64,000 nt of DNA from Sipunculus nudus (Eukaryota; Annelida; Sipuncula; Golfingiida; Sipunculidae): assembly GCA_026874595.1 (NCBI GenBank), contig CM049307.1:9633579-9697578 (forward strand). Direction: 5' to 3'. The notes under the pieces were generated by a model. It was given only the letters and a program-made list of their open reading frames with translations, ran no database searches and had not been told where the DNA came from. Position numbers and translations under genes: made by a program. This document shows, piece after piece, positions 36,081 through 48,436 of the stretch. The first letter of the stretch is position 1, and each line of letters starts with the position of its first letter.

Positions 36081-36943
36081 TTGAGAATGGAGAATGGTTT
36101 CAGGGATAGATCTCTTCCATCTTTTACTTGTTGCATGTCAAAGTAAAAAAGAAGACAGTTTTGAAAATTTATATGAGCATGACGTATATTTCAGGTTTCT
36201 AAAAAAATATAATTTACACTACCAGATGTTAGGTGTCTGTAATATGAAAATGTGTTATCATCAGTGTGTGTGTCCTTTGGGGGGGGGGGGGGGGGGGGCT
36301 ATGGCTCTGTCACTCCCAACAGTGTTTGTGATATTTTTCATATTATTTACTTATTCACAGTGCATGTCAAAATATTTTGTCTATAGCTATTTATTTTTAT
36401 ATACAAGCTTGTTTAATGGGGAAAATGTTTTAAACATATTCAGCATATTGACTCTTAACTAGTGGTAGGGATTTGAAGTAAAGTCAATAAGGTGATTGAA
36501 AGAGAGCAAACAACAGATCGGTTATGAATCGATTATTATATGTTCCTTATATTTTACCATGAAATTTACTGTATAAACTTGTACATAAAATGTTGATCAA
36601 GTAAATTCAATCAGACTTGTACATTACGCTAACAGGTAAAGGTAATGGCCAGGTTGTTCACACTGTTTTGCTGCACAAGGTTAAGTTTTAATGCTTTTAG
36701 CTCCTTTGTGTCCCATCTTCATATTTCTCTGATCAGAATTGTTTTATCTATTTAATCACTTTTTTGCATTTATACATATATGTTAATTATACAAAAATGT
36801 AACCAAGTTAATTTATTATGGAAAAAATCGACCAATCATTATTACAACTGTTTAATACTATACTGTTGTCTCATAATGATATTCATAGTTAATAAAGAAT
36901 TATGTAATATATGTTTTCAGCGTCTCTGAGTGACATATTCAAC

Positions 36944-36991
<48 letters not shown>

Positions 36992-39933
36992 TTGTATTAT
37001 AAATATACTTAATCATATTTCAAATAATTAAAGTGTTTTAGAAAATAAGTTAGTTGTGAATTCTAAGCAAGGTTTAGATATAACATTTTTTAGTAAATGG
37101 ATCCAAAGTTTTTAATTCTATTTATTAATTTATTATATTTCTCTTATATTATTCTCTGAAAAGTGGGGGGGGGGTGATTACATTGACCATCCCTCCCTTG
37201 CCAAAAAGTGGTGGGTATATATACCCCCAACACCCCCATATTGACGACCCTGGTGACTGGTTTCGGCCTGTTATTATTATATGCAAACATGGATATCGCG
37301 TTGCAAAATGGAGTTCAAGTGCAACTGCATTTTGTAAGTAGATTAGCAGTCGAAAATTTTTTGACATGTGTTTTATAATGTAACTATACATTAATTTATT
37401 TGGAATATTTGCATTCTAATGCATATGAACCCAACACGGATATAATTTCTTTTTCATTTATTGATTGGAGTTGAATGATAAGCCGCTCACCAGCTGAGCG
37501 TCATGACCCTTGTTTATGAATATCTCCCACGTGCCTTCGATAACTATGCGTCAAGGCTACGCTGAACCTTGAAAATGTGTCATATTTATTTTATCAAAAT
37601 AAAGACACTTTTATATATGACATTACTTTGTCAGTATCCAAAATTTTAGTCTGTTACTGAATAAAACTTTTTACTGTCTACTGATTGTGTGTTGTATATC
37701 TAACTCATTACACGTCATTTATCATTTTAGATTATTCACGCCATTCTTGTGTTTTCTTACATTCTCCCTCTTTGTCAGAGTACACTTGACAAGCGACGGT
37801 TTCGATACAATTTAATAGGAAACATGCCATGCCATACCGAGCAGGCAAAAAATTAAATCGTGAACAAATTTATTGGATTTGAAAATTTGTGTGTCGGTAC
37901 CAGATCGCGAGTCAGATATGACAGAAAATCTCGGGCTTTTTTTTTTTAATTCTAAAATGCAGGAAAGCAACTGCCTTACCATTCTTATAAGAAGAAATAA
38001 GATTCGCAATTGAAAGATTTCATATAAACGCGGGCAGTCAAACTTAAAGCATCATCGAAAGCGAGGAAACGCACTCCAGTAATAATAACGTGATAACCCT
38101 TCATCACAAATATACATCATAAGTCTCAACCTTTGACTTGGGGAATCCTCTCTCTCTCTCTCTGTCTCTCTCTGTCTCTCTCTCTCTCTGTACATATAAA
38201 TATAAAGTATTTTCGGCCCTGCAAATATTAAGACGAAGTACACTGATTCTTGACTGCGGAAACTTCATGACAAATAATAAAAAATGTTGGTCCACTGAAG
38301 AATCGAAAGAAGTTTACTTTTTTTCTTCTGGGCAAATTATTGTCGTTTTGCTTACAGTATAATCTAATCTTAATTTCGTCAGGAAAATGTAGAAGCTAAA
38401 TCGAACATTTAAAAGGCTAGTTGTATTGTAAATTAACGTTCTTCCCATCAAGACTGAATTGTGTATGTTTTAAATAGAATTAACGCATCAGTATCCGTAT
38501 AATATATATGCGTCGCCATTAGAATACCTGTATATCTTTGATTTCGGGAAAGCATACACCCTCTAGGACCTGAATCATGAAATCACCAGTAAAATGTCCT
38601 GATGTGCATAGAATCACACTGAATGATGTCCTGTATCACCATTAAAACATTTAAATACCCATTATGGACAATTTCTGCAGATTACTGTGATATATAAACA
38701 GGATTAAATAGGAATTAACATCCTTGATAATTATTGATTGAAAGTGCATTTTTATTCTAATTTTTTTTCAAAATGATCACATAAATTAATGATAAGCCTA
38801 TCAAAACATATATCATTAGACAAAACTATAGTAATATTCATTGAAAACAAATGTTGGGGTGATTTTAAATGATGATAAATTCAGGGATGGTACCTTAAAT
38901 ATAATAACCGGAATAGCGACGCATCGGGGGAAAATAAATCATTGAATAGCCAAGGAATATAAAGGGACATGTAATAACAAAGCTAAGTGTGGAATTCTGG
39001 ATCCTTTACGTATATAACACAGTTTTGTTAATCGAGATGGTTTCAGGGTCACCCGCGGGCGTATAATGTTATCGATTAATGTTTGATCATGTATAGTTCA
39101 TTAACAAACTACGTCAGGGTGCCTTCATGAGGAAGGAAATAAGAACGTTCGCAGACACCAGTATAATGATTTAACAACTAGGGTGCCATTATACATGTCA
39201 TACTCTCATACAATTAACCAGCTGCTGCATGAGAGGTGAATGTACTAACTTCATGGTCTCCCACATACAGATAAATATAACTGTGCTTTCTAATATTGCG
39301 AATTTAATTGACCAGTTATTGTTGTGAGTACGCCGATTTCACGAAAATCTAGATATATAGAAAGTCAATTAAAAAACTGTGTACACTTGTTTGCAATTTT
39401 CTTGTTTTGATTTCAATCTAACCATTTATACTAATACTTCATTCCACAAAAGCAAACTTTCTGACCAGTATAAGAATTACCTTAATTCGAACAAACACGG
39501 AATATCTATAAGACAGATCCATGACCATACATGAGAATGGTACACATACATGTAGTGTACAAATACACAGACCGTACTATACTTTACTCAGTTGACCTTT
39601 TAAACTCTTTCCGTTTATGAGCAGAATAAGGTCTGTAAGCGTAAAGGAAGGTCAAGTAGACAAAACTGACCCGGCTTGACCTTTCGTCAGCAATCCATTT
39701 TCTAAGGTTTTGGTCGCACCAACCTTCGGTCTCGCTTCAATAACCAAAACAGAAATACACACCTGCAGCTTACTCGTACGGTGTAAGAAAAAGAAAATGT
39801 ACACGTTTTCTTACTCTCATAAATTTCACATAATTTATTCTAAAATCTAATTTTAAATTTGATCAACCCTGTAATATAATTATGAACAAAACCTTTCATG
39901 CAAAAATGTTATGCATGTAAACTTACATATGTA
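36081..39933. other. Intergenic DNA with microsatellites
   Basis: Holds a 20-base poly-G (36279-36298), (AT)n at about 36951-36987, a (TC)n tract with G interruptions at 38148-38190, and an isolated family tail AGCTGAGCGTCATGACC at about 37494-37514. No gene is supported. Confidence 0.4.
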
Positions 39934-39938
39934 TTATA

Positions 39939-40050
39939 CAGGGGCGGATCCAGGATTTAGGAAAAGGAGGGGCCAACCATAGAGTTTGCGGTAGCTGAAA
40001 CAGGGGGGGGGGGCAGGACCCCCTGGGCTCCTCCCCTGGATCCGCTTCTG
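39939..40050. mobile_element. 112-bp MITE with CAGnnGCGGATCCAGG ends and TTATA duplication
   Basis: The left end is CAGGGGCGGATCCAGG. The reverse complement of the right end is CAGAAGCGGATCCAGG, 14 of 16 identical. TTATA lies at both sides (39934-39938, 40051-40055). A degenerate relative is at 15593-15800 and a fragment is near 45341. Confidence 0.75.
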
Positions 40051-40117
40051 TTATAAGCATGAGTAATATTTGCATATGATTATGTTTTCAAAGTAACAAT
40101 GTTTTTATACGTATTTT

Positions 40118-40130
40118 CACTGCAGCAACT

Positions 40131-40200
<70 letters not shown>

Positions 40201-40213
40201 AGTTGCTGCAGTG
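40118..40213. repeat. 96-bp perfect palindrome with (AT)n core
   Basis: Arms CACTGCAGCAACTAATAAT and ATTATTAGTTGCTGCAGTG are exact reverse complements around about 58 bases of AT repeats, which are themselves self-complementary. Confidence 0.92.
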
Positions 40214-40859
40214 CTTTATTATAAAATAAATGTGCAACGAAACACCTTGTGTATATAGATAGTCGTCACAGAATCGGTAAAAGTTCCTACAGGGCCTGAT
40301 TAAGATACATTGGTGCCTTCTGTGCTTGGAATTTTAAGGTTTTTCATTTTTATTTATTATTTGACAAACCGCATTCTGAGACAGTGTCACGTGACGTGTC
40401 TTCTGACTCGCGTGCATCATCTGGTGACTGTATGTACATGTCAGTCCTCCTGCTAAGTTGGACAGTGCAAACACAATAAAGCAGATATAGTCTGTTATCA
40501 AGAAAGATAAACAGATTGATCGAAGCGGCATTATGCGTGTCGTCTGGTCAGATTTACCCGAGATTTATTGTTATTGAGAGCGTGTTATTGAGAATAAAAA
40601 AAGGGTTTTTTTTTCTCTATGAAGCGAAAATATTAAGAAAAATACAGATATGAGACATTCCATGGTACGAAGTTATTGTAGTAGTCTGAATAAAGATCAT
40701 GAAACCGAGATGTATTTATAATTCTATTTCCTTGTTCTTTATATTTGATCTTATTAATATCCTGTATAGAAATTATTAACAAAAATGCCTGCTTTCCTTC
40801 ACTTGTATACCTCTTGTATTTATCCATATAACCAAGGATAATCATTTTCATGCAGCCGG

Positions 40860-43310
40860 ACTTGTTAACGTGTGGACGAAGGCTTTCACTCGATAACTCA
40901 GAAAATCAAGGTCACAGTCACCTACTTTTATGTTTCAACAAAGAACCTCTGTGAGTCAGTTGAACGTGAATTAAAAAAAAAAGACTTCTTGAGGTTACGA
41001 TTCGAGCACTGTTAAGTGTTAATGAGATTCACAGATGAAACTTCTGGGGTTTTGCTCGGTAACCAGAAAGTCACAGTGACCCACTTTACAATTTTCTCCA
41101 GAGAACCTGTCAAGACCTGTGATCATGTAAGATTAAACTCCCCGGGTCTTGCAGTTACTATTTGTGCCGGGTTACCTGCGGAAGGTGGTTTCATGGTTTT
41201 CACTCATTTACTCAAGAAATATATATCACAGAGATCTACATTTAGGTTTCCACAAAGATTCTTCTGGGCCTGTGAGCATATGAAGTTTGTAGTTCCTTGG
41301 TCTTTCACATACAAGTTTTGCCACAATGATTCTTCTGGGCATTTGAGCATATTAAGTTTGCAGTTCCTGGGTCTTTCACATACAAGTTTTGCCACAATGA
41401 TTCTTCTGGGCCTGTGAGCATATGAAGTTTGCAGTTCCTGGGTCTTTCACATACAAGTTTTGCCACAATGATTCTTTTTGGCATTTGAGCATATGAAGTT
41501 TGCAGTTCCTGGGTCTTTCACATACAAGTTTTGCCACAATGATTCTTCTGGGCCTGTGAACATATGAAGTTTGCAGTTTCTGGGTCTTTCACATACAAGT
41601 TTTGCCACAATGATTCTTCTGGGCCTGTGAGCATATGAAGTTTGCAGTTCCTGGGTCTTTCACATACAAGTTTTGCCACAATGATTCTTCTGGGCATTTG
41701 AGCATATGAAGTTTGCAGTTCCTGGGTCTTTCACATACAAGTTTTGCCACAATGATTCTTCTGGGCCTGTGAACATATGAAGTTTGCAGTTCCTTGGTCT
41801 TTCACATACAAGTTTTGCCACAATGATTCTTCTGGGCATTTGAGCATATGAAGTTTGCAGTTCCTGGGTCTTTCACATACAAGTTGTTCCACAATGATTC
41901 TTCTGGGCCTGTGAACATATGAAGTTTGCAGTTCCTAGGTCTTTCACATACAAGTTTTGCCACAATGATTCTTCTGGGCATTTGAGCATATGAAGTTTGC
42001 AGTTCCTGGGTCTTTCACATACAGGTTTTGCCACAATGATTCTTCTGGGCCAGTGAACATATGAAGTTTGCAGTTCCTTGGTCTTTCACATACAAGTTTT
42101 GCCACAATGATTCTTCTGGGCATTTGAGCATATGAAATTTGCAGTTCCTGGGTCTTTCACATACAAGTTTTGCCACAATGATTCTTCTGGGCCTGTGAAC
42201 ATATAAAGTTTGCAGTTCCTGGGTCTTTCACATACAAGTTTTGCCACAATGATTCTTCTGGGCCTGTGAACATATGAAGTTTGCAGTTCCTTGGTCTTTC
42301 ACATACAAGTTTTGCCACAATGATTCTTCTGGGAATTTGAGCATATGAAGTTTGCAGTTCCTGGGTCTTTCACATACAAGTTTTGCCACAATGATTCTTC
42401 TGGGCCTGTGAGCATATGAAGTTTGCAGTTCCTGGGTCTTTCACATACAAGTTTTGCCACAATGATTCCTCTGGGCCTGTGAGCATATGAAGTTTGCAGT
42501 TCCTGGGTCTTTCACATACAAGTTTTGCCACAATGATTCTTCTGGGTCTGTGAACATATGAGTTTGCAGTTCCTGGGTCTTTCACATACAAGTTTTGCCA
42601 CAATGATTCTTCTGGGCCTGTGAACATATGAAGTTTGCAGTTCCTGGGTCTTTCACATACAAGTTTTGCCACAATGATTCTTCTGGGCCTGTGAACATAT
42701 GAAGTTTGCAGTTCCTTGGTCTTTCACATACAAGTTTTGCCACAATGATTCTTCTGGGCATTTGAGCATATGAAGTTTGCAGTTCCTTGGTCCTTCACAT
42801 ACAAGTTTTGCCCTGTCAACAGACTGACAGATTGATTCTGTTTTCGCTGCTTAAATTGGAAAATTTAGGTCACAGTAAACTGTATGTTACTCGCACAGAG
42901 AACCTATCACTAACTGTCAGTATATGAAGTTTCAACTTACTGAGTATTGTGGTTATGATCTGGGCTCTGTTAATGTTGGACAATAGCTATCGGAGTTTTC
43001 TCTCCATAACTCCGACAGTACATGTCACAGTGACCTATTTTTGGTTCCCACGGAAAATCTGTCTGGACCAGATAGTATTTAAAGTTTGAAAACCCCGCGT
43101 AAAAATGTGTGCCCTGTTATGCCCCATCAACAGACTGATAGATAGGTTCAGATGTTTTTGCTGCTTAACTCAGAGAATATACGTCATACCTGTCAGCATC
43201 TACGGTTTAAATTTGCGTCCTGTGAGCGGACGACCGGACGACTGACAAAGAGTGATTGCTGTAGGTCAGATATGACTTTCATTTACCTGAGCTAAAAAGT
43301 AAAATAAATA
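40860..43310 (-). mobile_element. Inverted copy of the dispersed family carrying a 71-bp tandem array
   Basis: Near its right side (about 43225-43310), read on the minus strand, it has TTTAGCTCAGGTAAATG and then CAATCACTCTTTGTCAGTCG. This is the family head, so the element points left. Non-array parts contain ordinary family phrases such as AAGGTCACAGTCACC and CAGAGAACCTGTC. The left boundary is uncertain. Confidence 0.55.
41240..42820. repeat. 71-bp tandem array, about 22 units, with two alternating variants
   Basis: The unit starts TTCTGGGCCTGTGAGCATAT and continues through GAAGTTTGCAGTTCCTGGG, TCTTTCACATACAAG and TTTTGCCACAATGATTC. Phase marks at 41262 and 41333 give the period. Units with CCTGTGA(A/G)CAT alternate with units having CATTTGAGCAT over much of the array, giving a partial 142-bp higher-order repeat. 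The open minus-strand frames are by-products of the repeat. Confidence 0.93.
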
Positions 43311-43597
43311 CAGAAACCCAATTTTCTATATTCATTGAGGATGTAGCATGACCTGTCGGTATGTGAATCTAAATTTCCTTTCTGTGGTTTAGAAAAATAG
43401 CTTTGAACTGTCAGCCATATCACGTCACAATTAATTTTTTATATAAAAAACTGCAGGGCCTAGTTTTGCTGTCTCCATGCGGGTTTATGTACTTTGGGTA
43501 AATAGGAAAAAAGAAAGCGACATGTAACAACAGCCATGAGAGGATGTACCTAAAATTACAAGGGCCGGATCAAGCGGGTTATAGTGTTCTCCCCCCC

Positions 43598-43602
43598 CCC
43601 TC

Positions 43603-43631
<29 letters not shown>
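43598..43631. repeat. (CA)n microsatellite after a poly-C tract
   Basis: Run of CCCCCCCCCC, then about 30 bases of CA dinucleotides. Confidence 0.9.
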
Positions 43632-43634
<3 letters not shown>

Positions 43635-46600
43635 TATAATCAATAAAATTGGCTTTTATAAAAAAAAAGATAGGCATAGTAGACTGAAGAATGAATACCT
43701 GAGAATGATGTTATTGATTCCTTCATTGAACACTGTCCTGTCAGAACACGTTGTCCATGAGACATTTGTTGAATACACATGAATTCCTTTAATGGAAACA
43801 TTTTATGACTTCATTATATTTTTCTACAAAGCTTCACTCATGGTAAATAATATAGGTTCCAGTTATTCCATAAAAAAATTTGATAAAAAGGACCTGTTTT
43901 TGTAAATTATTTGACTTGTAAGATAAGTTCTTTAAAAAACATTGATTGGTTGGTCTTTTCATGGATCAGTCTCCAATCACTGTCACCCCTAGCACCCCCC
44001 CCCCCCCCTACATTACTTTGTAGAAGTATTTGAAATATTACTATCATAACTCATCATCCACTCATTTAACAAAAGTATTGAATGGTAAAAGGAAAACAAA
44101 TAAAAATTATAGAGTAAATCCTCCCTATTGCAACGTTTAACTTTAAATTATTAACATGCATTGTATTTTAACCATAATCACGATTGTAACGTGGTCCTGC
44201 CAGTAAGGTGCTGCCATCTGTCCGTAGCAGTGATCACCAATCAAACATTTGTCCATTTGGCGATTTGCAAACGAAGAGAAGTAAGTTAAATTACATATCT
44301 ACTAATGGGTATTAAAGCATTAGATTGTTCAATGCAAAGGGAAAACTGAAACAAAGTCAGGTCAGGCGGGGGGGGGGGGGGACCAATATCCGAACAAGCC
44401 AGAATCCTGAAATTTAATAGGTTTTAATTTTATCCCAAAATTCTTGAAATTTAGGGATATCTTGTAATATTTGTAATCCTCTTCGAAGTGTTATTTTACC
44501 CTTGTATTCATCGTAAAAAAATATCTGGGAATTGTAATTTAAAAAAAAATTTAAATATTTGAATGATAATGTGTTGTTTGTGGTTGCGTGGTTTGCTCTG
44601 TTTAGTTAGTCCAGGTGTCCCAGCAATCTTAATTCTGCACTGAGGGTAGGAGCTGCCCTGGTGCTGGGGTCTTAAAAGGTGGAAGTTAAAGAGAAATATG
44701 TGTGTACCACTACAAGCACGTATATTATACTTTTTTTTAAACTGAAATGTGAGAACATTTTGCCAGGTAAGAATATAGAATGATACATGTCACTGGTAAA
44801 GCAGGACATATAAATACGAAATACGGTACAATGACAAATCTTTCTTTACGTGACTGGTATTTTTTCCCTGGTGTGCATTGTATATTTGAGAAAACTGTAG
44901 GCTTTTTTTTATTTCAACTGAACATATATAAAAGTTGAGCTGCAAGACTACCACAATAGTCATATATTTATATATATATATACACACACACACACGAAGA
45001 TCTTGTTCAGAACTCCTAATAATGTTGAAAAGATCAAGCTGAAATATATAGATCGACAAATAATTTCTTGGAGCCAAAAACGAACATCAAGGGTTTTCAT
45101 ATGTAATGTATATTGTAGATTTCTTAACAGATCTATATTTCAGAGAGATTGCGTAACATTATATGATAATGATGGTGTTGAATATGGCTTAAATGAAAGG
45201 TGCTGCAATATGTAATGCGTCGAGAATTATTATATTTTCCTATATTTGATGCCTAAGACTAAAAGAAAATGCTTATATACAAATAAAAGATGCTGGTTTC
45301 TCAGACACCACGCACGTCAAGTTTGAAGTCCTCCCCACCAGAAGCGGATCCTGGGGCACGAGAGTAAATTCACGCCAGACGATGCTGGGGCATCTGGTCA
45401 GAAGCGCATAAATGAAATTGTCACATGTTCGACTCCGGACCAATATTTTGATTGTTGCTTGCTCATTAAAGATATTTTCTCTTGGTAAAGGCAATATTTA
45501 TTTACAAATATGAAAAATTTAAATTAAAATAAATAATAAAAATAAAATGAGAAATAGAAAGAGACGATTGTCATCAGTTGTGTCATATTCAAATCAGAAT
45601 TTAATTGGCATCTCACATGTAATAGATGATCTCATCATTTTTATGATGAATTATGGATGTTATGGGATTTGACGTCCTAAGTTTTATGCGGATAAATCCT
45701 ATGACCCAGCTACGCGATACGCCAGTTCAAGGGGACCCGGGGGCACCGTCTGGCGTGAAAATTATTCTTCTGCGGTCCCCTCTTTACAGCCACTGCAACC
45801 ATTTTAAGGGTTAAATTTAGACCAATTTTTGCGATATCGACCCCCCCCCCCCCTTCTCCTGAACATCCTGACCCCCCCCCCCCCCCCCCCCTGCACACGC
45901 AAACAACATAATTTTGATATTTTGAACAAAAATGTAGGCTTACTGATTTTGAGCATTTCGATTAAGATTCCTTTTTTTGTTCAGGTGTCATTTACCTGTT
46001 TAGCGAAACGTCTGTTTAATTCATGATGTTCCCTGATCATATGAACCTTTTTTTCAATTAATAATTAAAAAAAACAATCGGCCTCACCCATTGATTTATG
46101 AAAAGGTACCAATTAATTAATATTTTTATTATATTCACAAATATAGAATAAAAATCATCAAAATCAAGTCAATATTGAATTTTTAATGCTTAAATTTTAC
46201 TCTATATTTCATCAATTGACTTATTATATCAATATATTTATATATTAATATATGTTCTCGATTTTTTGTCATTATTTTTTATTTACATTCCATCTGTCTC
46301 TTTGAATAATTCTTTCCTGATTTCATTTTCTTAAATTCAGTGGGGGAGAAGGGCACTCTGATATAATCAATTTGTATATAATGATAACTGCTCCCACTGA
46401 CAACGGAAAATTTACTTGGGCAGTCCTTCACAGCCTCAGGTGGCAACCAGGTGTGAAGGTCAAGGCCGCGCGTATGTTTTGGTGCTGTCACTGCAGGGAG
46501 AGGGTTTAGACTGTCGTTATTTCAGTGTTAGTGAAGGTAAGGGCTGGGTTTGCATTAGTGATGGCTCAAGACAACAATGATATACCACAGTATATTGATG

Positions 46601-47263
46601 GAGGAACAGTACGATGCTTTATAAGTACTTGTGTGTGGTTAATGTGGTCGTGGCCTCGTGCTTCACACTACAGTCTACAGACCAATATCATTGGCAATGA
46701 TTCCCAACTGATCTCGAGTCAGTTGGACATGCATGCAGTGGTCCCAGTCAGACTTAGACTAGTCCTTTTTAATACTAAAAATAGATGTATATATTGAAAT
46801 GGAGCTCCAGCGACAGCTCTTGACGAAGTTTGGAAACGAAAATAGAATATACTCTTAATTTGACAGATGTTCAGAATATGGTTTACACCTTAAATATATT
46901 GCAAAGGGGTTCTGCTTAAATTGTTTCCCTAGAAATGCCGAAATATGATTAAATTTCCCATATAGAACGAGCCCATGTCTCCACAATATTAGCGCAGAGG
47001 GGTACCACCCATACCCTACAATATATGTCAATGTTAAATATATCCAAAATAATTTCCCATTTACTCGGTAGATGGTACTCGTCAATTAGACATAAATAAA
47101 AACCTAAACTGAATGATTCTTAGTATCTCGTCTTCCACCACTCTGTGACAAGTTGTGGGACATCTTATCATGAGATTGTGGGTTCCAATCCAGACAGTGG
47201 CAGCTTCTGACATTCAGCGACAATTTATGTTAGGAATATGAAGACATCTAGTGGAACTGCAAC
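43632..47263. other. Intergenic DNA, no supported gene
   Basis: Contains poly-C/poly-G tracts at 43995-44008, 44368-44381, 45840-45853 and 45872-45891 and a fragment of the GCGGATCC MITE family near 45341. Short frames at 45003-45215 and 46525-46797 have no recognisable similarity. Confidence 0.4.
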
Positions 47264-47704
47264 AGGACAACTACCCCTGTGACAATTACCCCCCAACAAT
47301 CAAATCCAGACAATTAACCCCCAAACAACTATCCCTGAGACTTTTACCACCCAGTCAATTACCTGTTTATGAATATATTGGATTATTTGAGAGGCATTGC
47401 CTACATCTTTGCCATGTAGTTGACCTTTAATGTAATGGTTTTTCTTTGGTTGTACACTTCCTGTCAGTAAATATGTTTGTTTTGAAATAATTTATACCAC
47501 TTTTTTTTTGTTGTTGTTTTTTTATAAGTAGTATACATAAAAATACCACCTATCATATTATTCTCAAATTCAACAACTACGGTACTTTAAAATGTATATT
47601 CTATACCAGGGGGTAATTGTCGAGGGGGGGGGGGATAATTGTCTGGGTGGTAATTATCTAGGGGTAAATGTACAGGGAGTAATTGTATAGGGGGTAGTTG
47701 TCCT
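47264..47704. mobile_element. Fold-back MITE with AGGACAACTACCCC terminal repeats
   Basis: A perfect 14-bp inverted repeat, AGGACAACTACCCC / GGGGTAGTTGTCCT. Inward of each end are several degenerate copies of ACAATTACCCCC in mirrored orientation. 441 bp, non-coding. Confidence 0.65.
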
Positions 47705-48436
47705 AGAGCCCCAGTGCAATACACAGGAAATTCATGAGAAAATAAGCAGAGAAAATGTCTTTATTTTTTCATGTCTTATAGTGTAGACACTTTTCTGAAC
47801 ATACACTTAAATTGTACAATTTAAAATAAACATATTTTCAGTGTAGGGAGACCACTACTGTCCTGTATTGACTTCTGATATCCTACAGCTGTACAGGTGT
47901 TCCTGACAGCAGACATACTAGTGATCTTGACCAAAAATACATGCTGCAATATCAGACATAGTCAGGGGGCTGGCTTTTACTTACAGACCACTGTCAGTTT
48001 AAACAAAATGTAACAAAACTTGCTTTTGGGTGGTCCTTGCTTGGTTAGTATCCATTTTGCTGGCAACGTTAACATGATTATATAAAATAGTCTTAATGTC
48101 ATAAAAGGTTGATGAACCAGGAAGCAAAGCGGAAGAGCAAAATGACCTATATAAGTAGGGTGCCACAAGTATCTGACATCACCCACACAACCTGCCATAC
48201 AGGGTGACACCATAAAGGTTTTGTAAAGTTAATTTTTATTTAATGATGAACTGCCACCTAATGGTTGATTGTATGACTAATGGATCATTTGGCATAGATA
48301 TTCAACAAAGGTTTTAGGGGCTGCCACCCACACAACAAAACTCAATCTCGGATCATAGGCTCTCCAGACTCTTCCATTACTAGTATCAAAGTATTTAAAA
48401 AATCCAGGTGTGGACAAAATCCATATGTTAATTTTT

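Noticed and set aside
42370-42672. 100-codon minus-strand frame with repeating KLVCERPRNCKL and LYVKDPGTA motifs
   Set aside because: A by-product of the 71-bp tandem array. The frame rotates with each unit and no gene structure surrounds it.
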